Shown here: positions 14,483 to 16,492 of the stretch, piece after piece
Position numbering within the stretch: the first letter of the stretch is position 1
How the letters are laid out: each line of letters starts with the position of its first letter
Source of the DNA: an uncultured Muribaculaceae bacterium
Lineage (GTDB): Bacteria; Bacteroidota; Bacteroidia; Bacteroidales; Muribaculaceae
Direction of reading: 5' to 3'
Assembly (NCBI GenBank): GCA_904502025.1
Contig: CAJGDJ010000039.1
Span: forward strand, 1 to 16,492
DNA: 16,492 nucleotides
Notes under the pieces: model-generated
Told to the model about the DNA's origin: nothing
The model's database searches: none
What the model saw: the letters and a program-made list of their open reading frames with translations, nothing else
Translations under genes and position numbers: made by a program

Positions 14483-15295
14483 TTAATCAATATTTAGGGA
14501 AAAACCGGTGTAAAATTCAATGAATTTGTCATTTAGTACCTCTTGGAGTATGTTTTTTGCACAGTTACCGGTGCAGTGTCCCGTAATCAATGTGAGGTTG
14601 GGATAGTGTTGTTTTAGTGTTGTTGCTAATGTGAGTAATTCATCATTACTTTCAAAGTCATCAACAAGATGAGTGCCGCCGATGTAGTGGGTGATGCAAC
14701 CTAAATGCGAACAGGCATCAAGGGTGTTATGCACGCCATTGTGAGAGCAAGGCGAAATGATTATAATGCCATTTCTTGTTGTTATTGCAATAGCAATTTC
14801 ATGATTAAAATCGTCGGGCGAGTCATTCGCCAAGAGGGTGTCGTTGGCAAGAGGTTTGGTGTGTGTTGATGAGAATGATGATATAAGACTTATATGATTG
14901 TTTAGTTTGGTGTCGTTGTCAATAAAAATGAATCGATGGGATTGCTTTTTAATGAGTGAATGATTGAGCGAAATGTTGCGTTTTATACCTCGACGAGTTG
15001 AGTAGTAGCGATTATTTTTGATGTTTGCCGATACGTATATTTTAGCCTTATCATTGAGCGAGAGAAACGTTTCAAGCCCACCGCAATGGTCGCGATGTCC
15101 ATGCGATAAAACAAGATAGTCTATCTTGGCAATATCAATACCAAGAAGTGTGGCATTTTGTGCAAACGCATCGCTCTCTCCGGTATCAATAAGCCATTGT
15201 TCGCCATCAATATTCAACCACATCGAAAATCCATGCTCGGCAATCAGCCCATCATGCACCCCGGAAACATTATCAACCAATACACATAGTTCCAT
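14483..15295 (-). CDS. Metallo-beta-lactamase-fold hydrolase, DHPS-like subgroup
   Basis: This is a 270-residue protein of the metallo-beta-lactamase fold. The metal motif is SHGHRDHCGG (64-73: H65, H67, D69, H70). Further likely ligands are H185 in SPCSHNGVHN and H240 in TGHCTG. The arrangement, including the start LVDN and the late GGTHL (206-210), fits the subgroup with the archaeal dihydropterin-type synthase, whose bacterial members mostly have no assigned substrate. No signal peptide is seen, so it is probably cytoplasmic. The middle (about 95-160) is rich in Ser, Asn and Lys and is divergent. It lies 49 bp upstream of the GHL10 gene and is separated from trx by a terminator, so it has its own start of transcription. 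Confidence 0.8.
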   Translation of the reverse strand: MELCVLVDNVSGVHDGLIAEHGFSMWLNIDGEQWLIDTGESDAFAQNATLLGIDIAKIDYLVLSHGHRDHCGGLETFLSLNDKAKIYVSANIKNNRYYSTRRGIKRNISLNHSLIKKQSHRFIFIDNDTKLNNHISLISSFSSTHTKPLANDTLLANDSPDDFNHEIAIAITTRNGIIIISPCSHNGVHNTLDACSHLGCITHYIGGTHLVDDFESNDELLTLATTLKQHYPNLTLITGHCTGNCAKNILQEVLNDKFIEFYTGFSLNID

Positions 15296-15299
15296 AATG

Positions 15300-15307
15300 C
15301 AAAAATA
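15300..15307 (-). promoter_or_regulatory. -7-like box directly before the MBL gene
   Basis: On the minus strand the bases are TATTTTTG, a full match to TAnnTTTG, only 4 bp from ATG 15295. If used, the message would begin at or next to the start codon (leaderless). No -33 element is found at the right distance, so confidence is low. Confidence 0.3.
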
Positions 15308-15335
15308 ATATGAATTGAATGATTATGAAAGGACG

Positions 15336-15372
15336 CAAAAGAAAAAGCGACATGTCATCACGACATATCGCT
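15336..15372 (-). terminator. Terminator of the thioredoxin gene
   Basis: Read on the minus strand, AGCGATATGTC and GACATGTCGCT form an 11-bp stem with one G-U pair and a 5-nt loop, followed by TTTTTCTTTTG. It lies 40 bp after the thioredoxin stop and separates it from the MBL gene. Confidence 0.8.
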
Positions 15373-15412
15373 AAAAAAGTTTAGTTGTATGGAAAAATAG
15401 TTGGTTCTAATA

Positions 15413-15766
15413 TTATAATAGATGAGTGTTGATTGCGTCAACGAGGTCGGTTTTGCTCATCGCTCCACGAGATATTACTGGGAGTTTTTCGCGTGGGATA
15501 AAAAGTAGAGTGGGAATGCTTCGCACTTTGAATGCGTTTGCCAATGCCGGTTCTTTGTCAACATCGATTTTATAAACATCTACTTTGCCGTCATAATCAC
15601 GTGCTACATCATCGAGCACGGGAGCAAGCATTTTGCATGGACCACACCACGAAGCATAAAAGTCAACAATGGCAGGACGGTCGCCAAGAAATTGCCAATT
15701 ACTAAGGTTGTGAGGATTCGCAACTTGTTTTGAAAACTCGTTAAAATTAAGATGTCTTGCTTTCAT
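15413..15766 (-). CDS. trxA: Thioredoxin
   Basis: The 117-residue thioredoxin carries the active site W40-C-G-P-C44 (ASWCGPCKMLAPV) and the cis-proline P85 in RSIPT. It reduces protein disulfides. The length and single-domain fold are normal. No signal peptide or lipobox precedes the domain, so it is cytoplasmic, although the first 28 residues are slightly longer than in E. coli TrxA. The ATG at 15766 is the only start consistent with the promoter. It is a single-gene unit with its own promoter and terminator and is divergent from the secreted protein at the right edge. Bacteroidales carry several thioredoxins, so the symbol is by family only. Confidence 0.9.
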   Translation of the reverse strand: MKARHLNFNEFSKQVANPHNLSNWQFLGDRPAIVDFYASWCGPCKMLAPVLDDVARDYDGKVDVYKIDVDKEPALANAFKVRSIPTLLFIPREKLPVISRGAMSKTDLVDAINTHLL

Positions 15767-15807
15767 ATCTATGTCAGTTTGATTGTTATCAATTATTATT
15801 TCTGATG

Positions 15808-15838
15808 CAAAGATATGATGCCTTTACACACCCTCCAA
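15808..15838 (-). promoter_or_regulatory. trxA promoter
   Basis: On the minus strand TATCTTTG (15815 to 15808) is a full -7 match, and TTG (15838 to 15836) lies 20 bp upstream. The leader would be about 35 nt. The same -7 word is used by parC. Confidence 0.65.
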
Positions 15839-15855
15839 CTCATAAAATCTATGCG

Positions 15856-15876
15856 ATAATAGATTGTGTCTATTAT
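15856..15876. promoter_or_regulatory. Perfect 8-bp palindrome between divergent genes
   Basis: ATAATAGA (15856-15863) and TCTATTAT (15869-15876) are exact inverted copies with a 5-bp TTGTG gap. It lies about 18 bp upstream of the trxA -33 element, the usual place for an activator or repressor site. Confidence 0.45.
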
Positions 15877-15904
15877 GGCGTGAATGAGAAAGTAACAACC
15901 ACCT

Positions 15905-15932
15905 TTGTAAACCTAATCAGTAAATTGTAAAC
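15905..15932 (+). promoter_or_regulatory. TTGTAAAC direct repeat at 20-bp spacing
   Basis: TTGTAAACCTAA (15905-15916) and TTGTAAACTTAA (15925-15936) start 20 bp apart, about two helical turns, so a dimeric regulator could bind both on the same DNA face. They lie upstream of the promoter at 16040. Confidence 0.45.
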
Positions 15933-16016
15933 TTAACCGACCTTTATCTGACAACCTTTTTTAGGAAATGACATTAGGAAAATATACAGAAAATAAATGT
16001 TAAAGAATGTAAAATC

Positions 16017-16047
16017 GGGGGGGGGTAATTAATTATATATACATTTG
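16017..16047 (+). promoter_or_regulatory. Promoter with a G9 tract in place of the -33 element
   Basis: TACATTTG at 16040-16047 fully matches the -7 consensus. The -33 element should lie around 16017-16021, but that stretch is a run of nine Gs (16017-16025), 14 bp from the -7 box. A homopolymer here could slip during replication and change promoter spacing. The leader of about 34 nt contains an 8-bp inverted repeat (TAGATTAT 16048-16055 / ATAATCTA 16066-16073). Confidence 0.55.
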
Positions 16048-16087
16048 TAGATTATATAAAAATCAATAATCTATAAATAATAACCTT

Positions 16088-16492
16088 ATGCGAAAATTAA
16101 TTACTTCCATTTTGATGCTTGTCGCCATCGTGGCGATGGCCGACACACCGAAGTATCTCACTCTACATGGAGGAGGAAAAGTTAAATCCTATTCAATCGG
16201 CGACATTCGCAAGATAACCTTTGGTAAACAAACCGCCAATAATCTTGAAGTGTATCTGAAAAGTAGCCCTACAGTTGACAATTACCCTTATTCCACATTT
16301 GAAAAAGGCGTTTTTGAGGTAGAGCCCTCGGGAGTTGAAGATGTGTTGGCTGAAAACGATGCTTTGTCAATCGCTTATAATGCCGCTTCACAAGAAATCA
16401 CAGTGTCATCATCGCAAGAAATCACAGCGATTGTGGTGTGCAACCTCAATGGCATGGTAGTTGAAATGTCATCACCCATGACAACCGAAGCC
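16088..16492 (+). CDS. Secreted protein of unknown function, 3' end outside the window
   Basis: The first 135 codons run without a stop to the window edge. ATG 16088 starts a signal peptide (MRKLITSILMLVAIVAMA, cut before DTPKY). The mature start (KYLTLHGGGKVKSYSIGDIRKITFG) is the short 'string-plus-ITF' N-terminus often seen in secreted Bacteroidales proteins. Residues near 100-135 (QEITVSSSQEITAIVVCN, then LNGMVVE) resemble the C-terminal tail domain of the LRR and GHL10 proteins in this window, so the protein may be short and nearly complete here. The repeat SQEIT-VSS-SQEIT comes from a 13-bp DNA repeat. I do not recognise a function. It is controlled from the G9-tract promoter. Confidence 0.75.
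   Translation, partial: MRKLITSILMLVAIVAMADTPKYLTLHGGGKVKSYSIGDIRKITFGKQTANNLEVYLKSSPTVDNYPYSTFEKGVFEVEPSGVEDVLAENDALSIAYNAASQEITVSSSQEITAIVVCNLNGMVVEMSSPMTTEA

Overview
The window looks like the chromosome of a gut-type Bacteroidales bacterium (Bacteroidaceae or Muribaculaceae-like; inferred from the sequence only). The evidence is: AT-leaning DNA; promoters that repeatedly match the Bacteroidetes primary sigma consensus (-7 box TAnnTTTG); a Bacteroidetes-style ParC-type topoisomerase with an acidic tail; a BspA-like leucine-rich surface protein fragment; a standalone AAA ATPase with a DUF4143-type C-terminus; and secreted proteins with C-terminal beta 'tail' domains. No rRNA, tRNA or CRISPR array was seen.

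Layout. 1-135 is a short element with perfect 13-bp terminal inverted repeats that abuts, and appears to break, a leucine-rich surface protein gene (136-749, C-terminal part only, followed by a strong terminator). 810-2511 is an accessory patch. It holds three 34-bp-spaced promoter-like repeats, a true promoter and an AT-rich AAA ATPase gene, all bracketed by a 22-bp direct repeat. 2512-4295 (minus) is a cysK-nuclease pair: cysteine synthase followed 11 bp later by a membrane-anchored DNA/RNA non-specific endonuclease. Divergent from cysK is a porin (4495-5823). It converges on mntP (5829-6404), a manganese exporter placed 6 bp after the topoisomerase subunit A gene parC (6411-9113). A 434-bp gap holds the parC promoter, a partly duplicated repeat and the hipBA promoter/operator. 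hipB-hipA (9548-10959) is a toxin-antitoxin type module with overlapping genes. After a hairpin come, on the minus strand, a 1110-residue secreted glycosyl-hydrolase-like (GHL10) protein, a metallo-beta-lactamase-fold hydrolase and a thioredoxin with its own promoter and terminator. The right edge holds a divergent control region with a palindrome, a 20-bp-spaced direct repeat and a run of nine Gs next to a promoter. It precedes a secreted protein cut by the window end.

How the parts relate. Most of the window is core housekeeping (parC, mntP, cysK, trx) mixed with cell-surface genes (LRR fragment, porin, GHL10 protein, final secreted protein) and two accessory modules (ATPase cassette, hipBA). 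No clearly new multi-gene system is visible. The most interesting signals are regulatory or mobile: the 34-bp promoter-like array, the direct repeats around the ATPase, the hipBA operator layout, and the G9 tract sitting where the -33 element of the last gene's promoter should be.
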